From the IMG/VR virus record IMGVR_UViG_3300035180_001820, positions 1 to 64,000 of that record: a stretch of DNA of 64,000 nt. The stretch is one strand, 5' to 3'. Source of the stretch: a virus. The notes under the pieces were generated by a model, which saw only the letters and a list, made by a program, of their open reading frames with translations, had not been told where the DNA came from and did not search any database. Position 1 is the stretch's first letter, and every line of letters begins with the position of its first letter. Shown piece by piece: positions 1 to 10,100 of the stretch. A program made the translations under genes and the position numbers.

Positions 1-2822
1 GTATCAAATTTATTATTCTTATTAATAACAACTAAACATTTTTCACCATTACCACGTTCCCAATGTACCGTCATTGCATGATCTGTTATATCAGTAAATG
101 TTAAACCGCTTGCTTGTTCATTTGGTGTATTTACACCTGATATGAATGTAGTACTTTTTGGATTATCAATCGCATTTTCTAATAAATACTTGGTATTTGC
201 TCCTGAACCATTAAATTCATATCCTTTAACATAATAAGTAGTGCCATTTATTAAACCATTAACACTTACGGTTTCACCTAAACCATTATAAATTACTTGT
301 TGATTATTATTACCAAATGTTGAATTTCCAATAATATCTTCACCATCTTTAGGATCATTTATAGTATTGGATTTGCTCATTATTATCAATCGCTTTTCAC
401 CATGACCTTTATTCCACGTAATATTCATCTTATCAATATTCATTGTATTAAATGCAATATTACTTATTTGAATTTCAGGTACCTTTACACTAGACACTAA
501 TGTAAAATTAATTGGATTAGAAAATCCAATATTTGTTAAATAAAAACATTCAATATCCGGAGCTCCATAATATTCAACAGCCTTAACATAATATCTTACA
601 TTTTCTTTTAAACCTGTCACGGTAACTTTTGCTTTATTATTATCACCACCAATTGTTAGACGATGATAATCATTATAAACAACCTGTGTACCTGATGTGT
701 ATATTGAATTAGGTACAATATAATTACCGTCTAACGGGCATTGTGGATTGTTTATATCACTTATTAATAATATACATCTATTACCATCACCTCTATCCCA
801 AATAATATCAACATAATCAGAACCTGATGAACCTGTCATTATATTATATGATTGTGTCTTTGGATATAAGCTTTGATTTGTATTATTAACACCTACAAAA
901 TGATTAGTATTTGATGAATTATTATTTAATGTTTTTAATGTTTTAACTTCAGTACCATTTGTATTATATTCTAATACTAAACAATAATAATTCATACCAT
1001 CAATTACTTTTGATAATATAACAGTGTTTTCATTACCTGAGTATACTATTTCAGAAACATTACTACTTATTGAAGAATCTGCTATTATTGGATATGAATC
1101 AACTTCATCAGTATTACCATTTAACCATACACCACCGTTAAAAAATGTTGATAGAATTACAACACAACCATTACCATTACCGCGAGTCCATGATAATTGT
1201 ACTCTACCATTTGATGAAACATTTGCGATGATATCGGATGCCTGAATAGTTGGTACGTTAATAGGTACAATAATAGGTGGTGATAATGTAACATTTTTAT
1301 TATTATCATTTGTTAATGTTCTTAAATATTTACCATTTGAGGGATTTCCATTATCATTAAATTCATAAACTCTACATTGATATATTTTATTTGGCATTAA
1401 ATTTGTTACCGTTACCGTCGTTCCAGTACCAATGTATACAAATTGACCATTATCAAATCCATTTGCGGTATCGTAATTAAATACATTACTAAAATTAAAA
1501 TTAGTAGCTCCATCTTGTGGGTCATATAGTTCTTGGACACCAAATATAACCATACATTTTTCACCATCACCACGAGACCAATTTATAGTAACACTATCAG
1601 ATGTTAAATTTGTAAAATTCAAATTTGATGCTTGTTTTGTTGGTGGTGTTGTAATTAGTGATGTATTTTTTAATATAACTCCATTAGGATTTAGTGTCAT
1701 TGTATCTAGATTATATCCAGTGTCAGTGCCACTTCCTAATCTATCATATATTCTACAATAATATTCTGTACCTTCAGTTAATCCGGTTACTTTAAAAGCA
1801 CCATCTTGAGGAAAATATTCATCATATATTAATTGCTGTCCTGAACCTTTATAATGAGAATCTGCTATAGGATCCGTACCATTTATAGGGTCAGTAAATT
1901 CATTTATAGTATTTAACAAAATATAATGGTCATGACCATTACCTCTAGTCCAAGTAATCCACATACTATCTTTAGTCATATTTGCAAATGAAATATTACT
2001 TGATTGTGTAGTTGGTGTAATATAATTAATTGGAGGAAAACCATCTCTATGATTAGAACGCTTAGATGAAGATGATAATATACCATAAGTATCGAAATGT
2101 AATACTGTCTTTAAATTTGTTGGTATTGATTTCATATATGGATCTTTAAGATATCTTTCATTAATAAATTTTATTAAAAAATATCTATCATCTTCCTTTA
2201 GATCATTTAATTCACTATCAGAATATGGTATAAAGAATGGTCTAAATAATTTTGCAGCAACTTCAGCATCACCATTACAAAATGGATATGGTAACGTTAA
2301 TATATTTGAAATTAAATTACCAGTAAAATCTGACATTGATTGTGATGTATTTAGATTAAATGCACTTTCAAATCTTGAACTATTATTTATATATTCTGCT
2401 ATTTGTTTTGATTCATTTGATAATGTACCTGCATACCGCATAGTATTAATTAATGATGAAGTATAATTAAATGGGCTAATATTTGTTTTTGATGGAATGA
2501 GATTATATGTTTCAACTAATCCCAATGGATTGTTTGGTAATGACATATTAAAGTCTATTATATCACTTCTAGTATCACGCAATATTTCAAAATTTGTTGT
2601 TTTATTTTCTGAATAAATATCCTTTTGATTATTTAATAAATTAGCAACGGCACCTGACACTTCATCATAATTATATTTATCATTCAAATATTGACTTGAT
2701 GTTACATAAATATATTTTACATCTTTTTCATGTAATATATGTTCAACTTCAAATTCCGTATTAAAATCAGAATCATCTATACTGAATTTGTCAGCTATTA
2801 TTTCAGTTGTTTCTGTTATCAT
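1..2822 (-). CDS. Large tail/adhesin protein with Fn3-like repeats (C-terminus beyond left edge)
   Basis: An open minus-strand frame starts at ATG 2822 and reads to the window edge, about 940 codons, so the gene is partial. The start overlaps the stop of the upstream gene (ATGA). The first 280 or so residues resemble part of the upstream 2819-4702 product (both carry P-x-PFCNGD). After that come six repeats of about 125-130 residues, each with W-x-RG-x-G or W-x-KG-x-G, at about 1950, 1580, 1180, 800, 415 and 60. The tryptophan codons checked at 1952, 1580, 416 and 62 are all in the same frame. The repeats look like fibronectin III-type beta sandwiches. Position next to baseplate genes suggests a tail fibre or tip adhesin. 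The fold and role are inferred. Confidence 0.8.
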   Translation of the reverse strand, partial: MITETTEIIADKFSIDDSDFNTEFEVEHILHEKDVKYIYVTSSQYLNDKYNYDEVSGAVANLLNNQKDIYSENKTTNFEILRDTRSDIIDFNMSLPNNPLGLVETYNLIPSKTNISPFNYTSSLINTMRYAGTLSNESKQIAEYINNSSRFESAFNLNTSQSMSDFTGNLISNILTLPYPFCNGDAEVAAKLFRPFFIPYSDSELNDLKEDDRYFLIKFINERYLKDPYMKSIPTNLKTVLHFDTYGILSSSSKRSNHRDGFPPINYITPTTQSSNISFANMTKDSMWITWTRGNGHDHYILLNTINEFTDPINGTDPIADSHYKGSGQQLIYDEYFPQDGAFKVTGLTEGTEYYCRIYDRLGSGTDTGYNLDTMTLNPNGVILKNTSLITTPPTKQASNLNFTNLTSDSVTINWSRGDGEKCMVIFGVQELYDPQDGATNFNFSNVFNYDTANGFDNGQFVYIGTGTTVTVTNLMPNKIYQCRVYEFNDNGNPSNGKYLRTLTNDNNKNVTLSPPIIVPINVPTIQASDIIANVSSNGRVQLSWTRGNGNGCVVILSTFFNGGVWLNGNTDEVDSYPIIADSSISSNVSEIVYSGNENTVILSKVIDGMNYYCLVLEYNTNGTEVKTLKTLNNNSSNTNHFVGVNNTNQSLYPKTQSYNIMTGSSGSDYVDIIWDRGDGNRCILLISDINNPQCPLDGNYIVPNSIYTSGTQVVYNDYHRLTIGGDNNKAKVTVTGLKENVRYYVKAVEYYGAPDIECFYLTNIGFSNPINFTLVSSVKVPEIQISNIAFNTMNIDKMNITWNKGHGEKRLIIMSKSNTINDPKDGEDIIGNSTFGNNNQQVIYNGLGETVSVNGLINGTTYYVKGYEFNGSGANTKYLLENAIDNPKSTTFISGVNTPNEQASGLTFTDITDHAMTVHWERGNGEKCLVVINKNNKFD

Positions 2823-4702
2823 TTGCTATTTGCTATTATTCCTGAAGTACTTGACATATAATATGTAGTACCTAAATTAATATTATAAAAATTTGATGAC
2901 TCATTACGAGTATCTAATAACCATGAAAATGCTTCATCCTTTGAACGTATTTTATATTTATTTAGAAAGTTTTCTAATAAATCATAATAAGCAAAATCCT
3001 TTATTTCATCAGTAGGTCTTATTCCAAAAAATGGTACATATCCTTTATTACTATAATAACAAGTTCCATTATTGGACCTATAACCATTTTCATCCAATGA
3101 ACCATTACCTGTGGCACGTACTATAAACGTACCTTCATGAGAACCTATATATTCTATTATTGTATGTAATCTATCACTATTCATAGATTCTTGTTTTACC
3201 TGTAAAGCTAAACAATCATAACCTGTATCTTCATCACAAGTTTCAAATGACCCATTAAATTTAGTATCCCTATTAAATAATGCAGAATCTATTCCAATCC
3301 CAGGAATGTTATAAAAATAATTACTTAAATTACTACCATTATAATGAGTGTTCATTATATTAGTGTTCATTTTAATATAATTTGTAGTTTCTATTATACC
3401 ATCATTTAATACTAACACCGGTGCCAATAGCGGACGTACAGTTTTGCTTGAGCTCCAATAAATACCACGAGTATATCTTACTTCGGGTGCCCATACAATA
3501 TCTATATAATTATCATTACCAAAGAAATAGCTTTCAAATGTAGAGTTAAGATATATTTTATTTGTTAAATTCTTAAATAACCTATTAGACATTGCTTTAA
3601 AAATTGACAATAAATGATTTAGATAATCTAAAACAACAACTTCACTTTCATCATCTAAAGATGAAATAAAATCATCAATACCATCATATGTAACATTTAC
3701 ATAATTTCCACCATAATATTTTACATAACCATAATTGAATGCTTTTAACATATCATCAGTATAATAATTACCTATATTATAATATCCTAATGTAAATAAA
3801 TCTAAATTGTATGATTTGAAATTTATATTTAGATTTAATGCATTTGTACTTAACAATACATTTGAGTTATTAAGTATTTGCCCTACAACATTTATATAAA
3901 AATATGTTGGTAAATCATAATTAATACTAGCATTTCTAGAAATAGGTAAAAAATTAAAACCAGTTTCACTACTTCCAGTATATTGAAATAATGAAAGATT
4001 GTTGTTATTATTAAGATTACGTAAAATATAATTACTATTCTCAATAGTATAATCAAATATATAATTAAACATATTATCATCACCATTGCAAAATGGTCTA
4101 GGTAATGAATATATTTTATTTAATAAATCTCTTATATATGTTATAGCATCTGTTTTTTGTATAAGTTTAATATTATCGGAAATGTTAATTTCATTGGATC
4201 TTGTAAAATTTATTATTTCATCATTTGAATAGTGTGTTATAACCCAAGTTGGTATTACGGCTGAAGCCGTTGGATCCGGTAATATACCTGCGCTTTGTGT
4301 TGGTAATGAATTATAAATATATTTCAATGCTGCATTTAAGTAATAAAAAGTATTAGGTTTATTTAATGCAAATCCAACATTATGCATTTCATTATTAAAT
4401 GATTGTTTATATTGTACAATATTATCTTTAATTTCTTCTAAGTTAACTTGAAGATTTGCGCCTGTTAAATATAAATTTTTATAATCTTCCTTTTTTACTT
4501 CTTCAATATCATTAGGTAATTCAGTATTAACAACTTCCGCTATATCATCTATATGTGTTAATGTAAAAGGTGGGTTGTTTCCTGCATGCACATATAACAT
4601 ATCGGATGCATCAAGTTTAGAATCATTTAAGAAAATAGGTTCTAAATTTGCACTGCGAGTTAAATATGTCCCATCTTTAATTTTATCAAGGTCAAATCCC
4701 AT
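2819..4702 (-). CDS. Large tail/baseplate-associated structural protein
   Basis: 627 residues, rich in Asn, Tyr and Ser, with no signal peptide or membrane segment, as is common in phage tail appendage proteins. It shares the P-x-PFCNGD segment (around residue 205) with the start of the downstream adhesin, so the two probably arose from one tail module. It shares one base with the gene upstream (stop/start) and overlaps the next by ATGA, so they are probably cotranslated. I do not recognise a named T4 homologue; the place after gp6-like suggests wedge or fibre-attachment work. Confidence 0.75.
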   Translation of the reverse strand: MGFDLDKIKDGTYLTRSANLEPIFLNDSKLDASDMLYVHAGNNPPFTLTHIDDIAEVVNTELPNDIEEVKKEDYKNLYLTGANLQVNLEEIKDNIVQYKQSFNNEMHNVGFALNKPNTFYYLNAALKYIYNSLPTQSAGILPDPTASAVIPTWVITHYSNDEIINFTRSNEINISDNIKLIQKTDAITYIRDLLNKIYSLPRPFCNGDDNMFNYIFDYTIENSNYILRNLNNNNNLSLFQYTGSSETGFNFLPISRNASINYDLPTYFYINVVGQILNNSNVLLSTNALNLNINFKSYNLDLFTLGYYNIGNYYTDDMLKAFNYGYVKYYGGNYVNVTYDGIDDFISSLDDESEVVVLDYLNHLLSIFKAMSNRLFKNLTNKIYLNSTFESYFFGNDNYIDIVWAPEVRYTRGIYWSSSKTVRPLLAPVLVLNDGIIETTNYIKMNTNIMNTHYNGSNLSNYFYNIPGIGIDSALFNRDTKFNGSFETCDEDTGYDCLALQVKQESMNSDRLHTIIEYIGSHEGTFIVRATGNGSLDENGYRSNNGTCYYSNKGYVPFFGIRPTDEIKDFAYYDLLENFLNKYKIRSKDEAFSWLLDTRNESSNFYNINLGTTYYMSSTSGIIANSK

Positions 4703-5835
4703 TAGTCAGTAACCATAAATGTATTGTTATTATCAAATATATGTAAATTATTTCCATATGTTAATTTTATTTTTATTTTATACATTCTTTGTGGTACTAA
4801 AGAGTCCATCCAAATGTTAAAATAATTACCATCAATGTCAGATGATATTTTTGTATATTCCGAAAAACCTATAATTTGTTCATCGGTTACTGCATCAAAT
4901 ATACCATAAAAAGATTCAGTTGGTAAATACAACACAGGTGTATCGGCCAAAAATAAATTATATGAATCTCTTTGCCATTTTGGTCTACTATTAAGTCGTA
5001 TTGCAACAACATCATTAGCGGAATATTCTTTAGATAAATTTTTATAAAAAATAAAAATATTACTTAATAATACATTACCTGATAACTCATATATAGATGT
5101 ATTAATATTTGATGGTACATAATTATCATCGGTAACTAATGATAGAATAGTGTCCTCATCGGTAATCTCTAAAGCTCGTACATAATCATCAAAATAGATA
5201 TTTAATTTTGGTCTATATATTGTATTTGATTGTTTTGAATAAAAACATAAAGTTCCATAATCAGAATCATTTGATTCTACGGCATCTTGAAACTTAACTA
5301 AAAATCCATATTTTAGATCTGATGAACCACTTATATAATATGATTGAACAAATTCGGTAATATCAAATTTTGGATCCTCTAACATTGTAGATTCATTTAA
5401 TCTACCTTTAACCTTTTCGATAATTGTACAAGTCTTTGGATTAACACTTGCTACATCTCCTCCAGCAACATCCCAAGCAACATTATCAGTGGAATATAAC
5501 CAATTTGAATCATTTGTATTTATTTTTGTTTCTGTGAATTTACCAAAACCTTCACTCCAATAATGTTTAACTGGGAAGCATTCTAAAGTTAAACCTTTAA
5601 TGCGATCACCTGCTATACAAATAGGTAGGGACAATTCAACCTTATCTGGCATTCTACCTAACGCTGTAAATAATCTATCTAAATCAAAATATACTAATGA
5701 CCTTGATATTACAGGTTCTATATTTATATTTCTTTTAGTTAATTCTAAAATTTCATCTTCACCTGTATTTTTATTATCATATGATTGACTATGATATAAA
5801 GTAGTATCTTTATCTACATAAAAAATAATTTGCAT
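4702..5835 (-). CDS. Putative virion protein with DNRLRE-like N-terminal domain
   Basis: 377 residues. The first 200 or so resemble DNRLRE-type beta-sandwich domains: an early T-x-Y with N-x-G-x-D-x-x-L, then SRSLVYFDL, then strands leading to a ...FYSKQS... edge. The rest is beta-rich and unassigned. DNRLRE domains occur in surface and carbohydrate-associated proteins. It lies 9 bases after the gp6-like gene and shares a base with 2819-4702, so it belongs to the tail operon. A structural role is inferred from context; the domain call is from pattern only. Confidence 0.7.
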   Translation of the reverse strand: MQIIFYVDKDTTLYHSQSYDNKNTGEDEILELTKRNINIEPVISRSLVYFDLDRLFTALGRMPDKVELSLPICIAGDRIKGLTLECFPVKHYWSEGFGKFTETKINTNDSNWLYSTDNVAWDVAGGDVASVNPKTCTIIEKVKGRLNESTMLEDPKFDITEFVQSYYISGSSDLKYGFLVKFQDAVESNDSDYGTLCFYSKQSNTIYRPKLNIYFDDYVRALEITDEDTILSLVTDDNYVPSNINTSIYELSGNVLLSNIFIFYKNLSKEYSANDVVAIRLNSRPKWQRDSYNLFLADTPVLYLPTESFYGIFDAVTDEQIIGFSEYTKISSDIDGNYFNIWMDSLVPQRMYKIKIKLTYGNNLHIFDNNNTFMVTD

Positions 5836-5843
5836 TGTGTTCC

Positions 5844-7724
5844 TTAATTAACAATTGTACCAACAATATCATTGTCTGGTAATTTGACTTCAAAAATAGA
5901 TGGGTCAAGTGCCGTATAAATTACACCATTTACATTTGCCTTTGACATTATATCTGGGTAATAGACATTTGAATATGGTGAACCACCAATACTTGATTTA
6001 TTTACTATCTCAATATCAACTATAGATCTTACACCTGGGATAACTGCTAATAGATTATAAATTTCATGAATAATAATTGGTTGACCAATTGTCCATTTTG
6101 AAATATCAAAATAATCTTTTAATGCAGTAATACATTTTAATAGAACTTCCTTTTTATCAATAATATCATCAAATATTGATACACTAAAATTAACACCTAT
6201 ATTAATAACATACGCATCTCTTATTTCTATAGTATCAGTAGCCATACGATATTCATCTAAGTATGTTTTTATATTACCTTTTATTAAATCTGATAATGGT
6301 ACCAAATTGTTATTTTCATCATATCCTAAACAAAATGCACTCAATGAAGAAACTGATAATTTATTCAATGTTTCATCAGGTGAATTTGTAGTTGCTATTA
6401 AGTTTGAATTATTAACAACTTTTACTTTTGCAACTGAACCATATTTAGGATGTAATGATAAAATTCTTATTTCATAATCAGGTGTAGTTACACAACGATT
6501 TTGTGTAGGATATGATGCAATTGCATTTTCCTTAATTTCATATAATGATTCAGGTCCTCTTCCACCAGTTGCGGCTGTTATATTGTTTACTGTTAATGTT
6601 GATTTAATATAATTAAATGTTTGTAAATCACTACCAATTAAATTAGCACCATTACTTATAAAATTAACATTCTTTATCTTATTCAAACTATCAGCCGCAA
6701 AATTTGTATTTCCGGTGTAGCCTTTTAGATATCTAATTGTTAATGTAACATTACTTGGACTTAAACCATAACTTCTATTTAATAGAAAATTTCTTGGGTC
6801 TATATTTTTATTAAATGTTGCGGTACCAATATATTTTGGGCTAGGTAATATATCAATATCTGATAATTGTGTAACACCACTACCAAATTGTATCATTAAT
6901 TTATTATCAACTAATCGTGATATAAATCTAGTATCTACATTTTTATAGTTTAATATATAAGGTGTATTATGTTGCGCATGCGCATATCTTAAATCATTTT
7001 TTACAGGAATATCATCCACTATTTTATTATATGCTAAATATGGTACTTCATACCAAACTGTACCATCACTACCTACAACATCAATAATTTCTAAAACATT
7101 ATCATCAGGTATTGTTATAGTTAAAAACTTTTGAGCATTACCTACATCATAAGTATATGTTTCAATACTACCCGATTTTCCAGCTATTGGTTTTTCTAAT
7201 AAATAAAACAATACACTTCCATCATTACCTTTTGAATATTCCGATATTACAGTTCCATCTGTTAATGTATTTGAAAAATCAATTATACCATCATTAGGAA
7301 TAAATGTCGTATCGCTACCATCTGCACCTATTTGTAAATCCGATAATATTAACGAATAATTCCAATCTGGTTTTTGAGGCATTTCTGTTGTAGCAGGTAT
7401 TAATTGATATAACATAAATTGTGCATGTGATTGTGCACTTACTTTTGGTCTATATCCAAAAAGACTTTGTGCTTGATTTATAATATTAGTCCTATCGGTT
7501 GCCGAAAAGAATAATGATTCTGTAAATTTTACATTTTGATAAAATCCAGTTAAATCGGTTATATATGATAATAATTCTACTATTATCATTTCAACTGATT
7601 CATTTGAAATTGATGTAAATTCATTTGGAAAATATACTTTAAGAAATTCAATTAATGCATTTCTAACATCTTCAAAATTTCTATTAATATATTTTACGTT
7701 TTTATTTATGTCTTTAGTTATCAT
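5844..7724 (-). CDS. Baseplate wedge protein, gp6/J-like
   Basis: 626 residues, the usual size of T4 gp6. The N-terminus (VRNALIEFLKVYFPNEF, then SVEMIIVELLSYITDLTGFYQ and a YRPK segment) is typical of baseplate J/gp6 proteins. The C-terminal third has the J-like pattern of RCVTTPDYE and a late VIPGVRSIVDIEI. In T4-like virions gp6 dimers form the ring of wedges. The gp25-like gene is directly upstream with a 5-base gap, a conserved pairing that strengthens the call. Confidence 0.9.
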   Translation of the reverse strand: MITKDINKNVKYINRNFEDVRNALIEFLKVYFPNEFTSISNESVEMIIVELLSYITDLTGFYQNVKFTESLFFSATDRTNIINQAQSLFGYRPKVSAQSHAQFMLYQLIPATTEMPQKPDWNYSLILSDLQIGADGSDTTFIPNDGIIDFSNTLTDGTVISEYSKGNDGSVLFYLLEKPIAGKSGSIETYTYDVGNAQKFLTITIPDDNVLEIIDVVGSDGTVWYEVPYLAYNKIVDDIPVKNDLRYAHAQHNTPYILNYKNVDTRFISRLVDNKLMIQFGSGVTQLSDIDILPSPKYIGTATFNKNIDPRNFLLNRSYGLSPSNVTLTIRYLKGYTGNTNFAADSLNKIKNVNFISNGANLIGSDLQTFNYIKSTLTVNNITAATGGRGPESLYEIKENAIASYPTQNRCVTTPDYEIRILSLHPKYGSVAKVKVVNNSNLIATTNSPDETLNKLSVSSLSAFCLGYDENNNLVPLSDLIKGNIKTYLDEYRMATDTIEIRDAYVINIGVNFSVSIFDDIIDKKEVLLKCITALKDYFDISKWTIGQPIIIHEIYNLLAVIPGVRSIVDIEIVNKSSIGGSPYSNVYYPDIMSKANVNGVIYTALDPSIFEVKLPDNDIVGTIVN

Positions 7725-7729
7725 ATACC

Positions 7730-8092
7730 TTAAACTTTAATTTTAACTACTGCTGATGTACCAAAATACATAAAGTTTATTGAAACTTGAGTATCATGAT
7801 CCGTTATTTTTTCTATTGTAACATTAGTAACCGTTATTTCTGGAATGTAAGTCCGTAGGCTATCAATAATATCTTTTTTTATTTTCTTATTGCTAGTTTC
7901 ATCATTTTGTTCAAATAAATACTTTGTTAATGACATACCAGTAAGATTGAAATATCTTTCATTTTCTTCACATGAAAACAATATTCTTATTTTTGTTTTT
8001 ATATGTTCAAGCGTTGTATAATTTAAACTAAAAGATCCATCTTTTTTTGATGGTTCTATAGGATATTTAATACTTAATGGGTTACTTATCAT
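7730..8092 (-). CDS. Baseplate wedge protein, gp25-like
   Basis: 120 residues, close to T4 gp25 (132). It has the family layout: N-terminal FSLNYTTLEHIKTKIRILFSC, a middle ERYFNLTGMSLTKYLFEQ, then IIDSLRTYIPEITVTNVTIE and a final beta hairpin. gp25-like proteins seed sheath assembly and bind gp6; the gp6-like gene follows at once. No lysozyme catalytic residues are expected or seen. Confidence 0.88.
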   Translation of the reverse strand: MISNPLSIKYPIEPSKKDGSFSLNYTTLEHIKTKIRILFSCEENERYFNLTGMSLTKYLFEQNDETSNKKIKKDIIDSLRTYIPEITVTNVTIEKITDHDTQVSINFMYFGTSAVVKIKV

Positions 8093-8095
8093 TTA

Positions 8096-8455
8096 TTAAA
8101 TTTGACCTGAATAATCTTTGTTGAAAACATTATCTAAAAATGTACCATATTTTTTATCTGTTACTGATATCGCATCTAATGCATTAGGAGCGGTATCACC
8201 TTCAGGAATATCATCTATAGTATTATTCATGATATCATTCAATACTGGATTCTTAAATTGTATTTTAGGGCGTTGTGATTCTTGTACTTTTTTTTGTTGT
8301 TTTTGACCAACTCTTGGAACGTTATTATTAATAAGTTTTAATACATCATCTTTATCATCAGAAAGAATATTATTTTCTTCTAATTTCTTAAATGCTATTT
8401 CTAACTCTTGTCTAACAACAGTTCTTAGTATTTTTATAAATCTTGCTTCATCCAT
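8096..8455 (-). CDS. Small acidic virion-operon protein, unknown function
   Basis: 119 residues. It starts with a helix (FIKILRTVVRQELEIAFKKL) and then a low-complexity charged middle. This N-terminal helix pattern is common in small proteins next to baseplate genes of T4-like phages, but I cannot name it. It ends 3 bases before gp25-like. Upstream, at 8471-8483, is the 13-base TATATTTATTATA motif, a candidate second-class promoter. Confidence 0.7.
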   Translation of the reverse strand: MDEARFIKILRTVVRQELEIAFKKLEENNILSDDKDDVLKLINNNVPRVGQKQQKKVQESQRPKIQFKNPVLNDIMNNTIDDIPEGDTAPNALDAISVTDKKYGTFLDNVFNKDYSGQI

Positions 8456-8470
8456 TTTTCTTAACCTTTT

Positions 8471-8483
8471 TATAATAAATATA
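8471..8483 (-). promoter_or_regulatory. Candidate second-class promoter (TATATTTATTATA)
   Basis: The minus strand reads TATATTTATTATA just before the 8455 gene. The same 13 bases occur at 46040-46052 and 19624-19636. Unlike the main promoters there is no TTGACA box 17 bases upstream. Possibly read by the phage late sigma factor; this is inference. Confidence 0.35.
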
Positions 8484-8487
8484 TGAA

Positions 8488-9555
8488 TTATATTATTTTT
8501 ACATTATTACTTAATATTCCAGTTACTTCACTATTCAATGCTAATATTGAAGGTAAATTAACAGGTGGTGTCCCAGGTGCACCAAATGTAAGTTTAGTCA
8601 TTTCTTGTATTATCTTAGAAATTAATTGTGTTAATTTTGTTCCTAAAACTGCTGGGATTGTTGCACCATCTCCAATGGTAATTTTATTTGCTTTCAATGA
8701 AATTGATTTTGCTGTAGAAAGTATTATATTATCACCACATTCAAATATTATTTTTTCATTAGCACTACCATATAAACTACGTTTTGAAAATATTGAAATT
8801 TCATTTTGATTTGAATTTAATATTATTCTATCTGAATTTAATATTATTTGTTTACCCTTAAAAACAGGTTCTGATAAATTATTATAATAATACTGTTTAC
8901 CATTTGTTGATGCATTAAATTCGACATTTTGCTCACATATAAATATACTATTATCATTGTTCAATGCATTATTAGTAATTGTTATGTTTTGATATCTTGC
9001 ATCTTTATCGTATGAAAATATCATAGCACTTCCAAACCTACTTTGAATCATTAACATTCCAGGGACCATATCAACCTGTTTAGATTTATTTAGCTTATTT
9101 AGCTTATTATCCGTTGTTGGTGTTGATGATGGTGCGACCGTTGGTTTAGGGCCACTTGATTTGAAGTTTGAAATGTTGGTAGATGATGATGTTACTTTAT
9201 CACCAGTAACTAACTTATTACTTGTATTTTCAAATACATCTCCAATATAACTAATAGGGGCTTCATAATATACTTTATCTAAAATATAATAAAATTTTAC
9301 CAATTCACCAATAATTGGTATTACAAAAATATTTTTAGTCCCAGGTGTTGCTAATACACCTTCAGGATTAGGATTTCCATCAAGTATATTTATAACGGCC
9401 TTACCAATGTCATTTGGACCCGTATAAAGTACATGATTTTCATCTAATATAATATCAGTTACTTCTGCAATGTTTGATTTAATACCATTTTGATTCTGTG
9501 GTAACTTACTTGATAATGTTGAACTACTTATTAATTCATTGTTATTTTCAAACAT
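8488..9555 (-). CDS. Baseplate spike/hub protein, gp5-like without lysozyme
   Basis: 355 residues. An N-terminal OB-like region (ILDENHVLY through IPIIGELVKFYYI) precedes a linker rich in Ser, Thr and Pro (about 105-160). Then comes LMIQSRFGSAMIFS, and a C-terminal run of short strands (IILNSDRIILNSN, ISLKANKITIGDG) that looks like the beta-helix needle of gp5/VgrG-type spikes. I see no lysozyme motif between the two, unlike T4 gp5, so this spike should pierce without digesting. It overlaps the upstream gene by 8 bases. Confidence 0.75.
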   Translation of the reverse strand: MFENNNELISSSTLSSKLPQNQNGIKSNIAEVTDIILDENHVLYTGPNDIGKAVINILDGNPNPEGVLATPGTKNIFVIPIIGELVKFYYILDKVYYEAPISYIGDVFENTSNKLVTGDKVTSSSTNISNFKSSGPKPTVAPSSTPTTDNKLNKLNKSKQVDMVPGMLMIQSRFGSAMIFSYDKDARYQNITITNNALNNDNSIFICEQNVEFNASTNGKQYYYNNLSEPVFKGKQIILNSDRIILNSNQNEISIFSKRSLYGSANEKIIFECGDNIILSTAKSISLKANKITIGDGATIPAVLGTKLTQLISKIIQEMTKLTFGAPGTPPVNLPSILALNSEVTGILSNNVKII

Positions 9556-9985
9556 TTACATTTTCACCTTCTAAATCTTTTATAGCGGCATCCGCTTTAT
9601 CAATTAATGTTGTTAATCTATTACTAACATTTGTATCTACTGATTTTGCTAATGCACGTTGGGCATTAATATCTTTAATTAAACTTTGTCTTTCATCTTC
9701 AGTGAATGCACCTGTTTCACCACCTCCGCCTATTTTTATAGCACTTATCATACGTTGTATAATAGCTGCTAATTTAACCATATTTCCATCATTAGCAACC
9801 GCAACCTCAAAATATTCTTTAATTAAAGGTACAATAATCATAGCATCTTGTGGTTGTTTAATTAGACTATTTAATTTTTCTAAAAAGAAGTCTATTTGAC
9901 TTGATTTATTTTTAGAACTATTATAAATATCTGCATAAATATTTGATAGTGATATCTCACCAAATATTGTAGTATCTTTATCCAT
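9548..9985 (-). CDS. Virion-operon protein, helical, unknown function
   Basis: 145 residues, mostly helical, with a Gly-rich turn (IGGGGETG) near residue 90 between two helices. It overlaps the spike gene by 8 bases. The first gene of the virion block downstream of the gp55 terminator. Related-looking proteins sit beside baseplate genes in other myoviruses, but I cannot assign a T4 name. Confidence 0.7.
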   Translation of the reverse strand: MDKDTTIFGEISLSNIYADIYNSSKNKSSQIDFFLEKLNSLIKQPQDAMIIVPLIKEYFEVAVANDGNMVKLAAIIQRMISAIKIGGGGETGAFTEDERQSLIKDINAQRALAKSVDTNVSNRLTTLIDKADAAIKDLEGENVNV

Positions 9986-10022
9986 ACTTTCCTTGAATTG
10001 TTATATTATAACCTTGTCTATA

Positions 10023-10030
10023 TAAATATA
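10023..10030 (-). promoter_or_regulatory. Candidate -10-like box upstream of the virion block
   Basis: The minus strand reads TTATATTTATATAG between the gp55 terminator and the 9985 start, which is preceded by AAGGAAAG (a possible ribosome site). There is no TTGACA at the usual distance. Since a terminator lies just upstream, a promoter is needed here; this is the best candidate. Confidence 0.4.
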
Positions 10031-10050
10031 AGAAAGTACTAAAAATAAAT

Positions 10051-10080
10051 AAAAAAGGCGGGTACCTTACGATAACCGCC
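10051..10080 (-). terminator. Intrinsic terminator after the late sigma factor gene
   Basis: On the minus strand an 8-bp stem with one mismatch (GGCGGTTA with TACCCGCC) is followed by six T residues and more AT. It lies 20 bases past the stop of the gp55-like gene and separates early-type genes from the virion block. Confidence 0.85.
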
Positions 10081-10100
10081 TGCTTGTAGGAGTATAATGA

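Noticed and set aside
1024-1245. Plus-strand gene
   Set aside because: It lies inside the open minus-strand adhesin frame, whose repeats are clearly coding.
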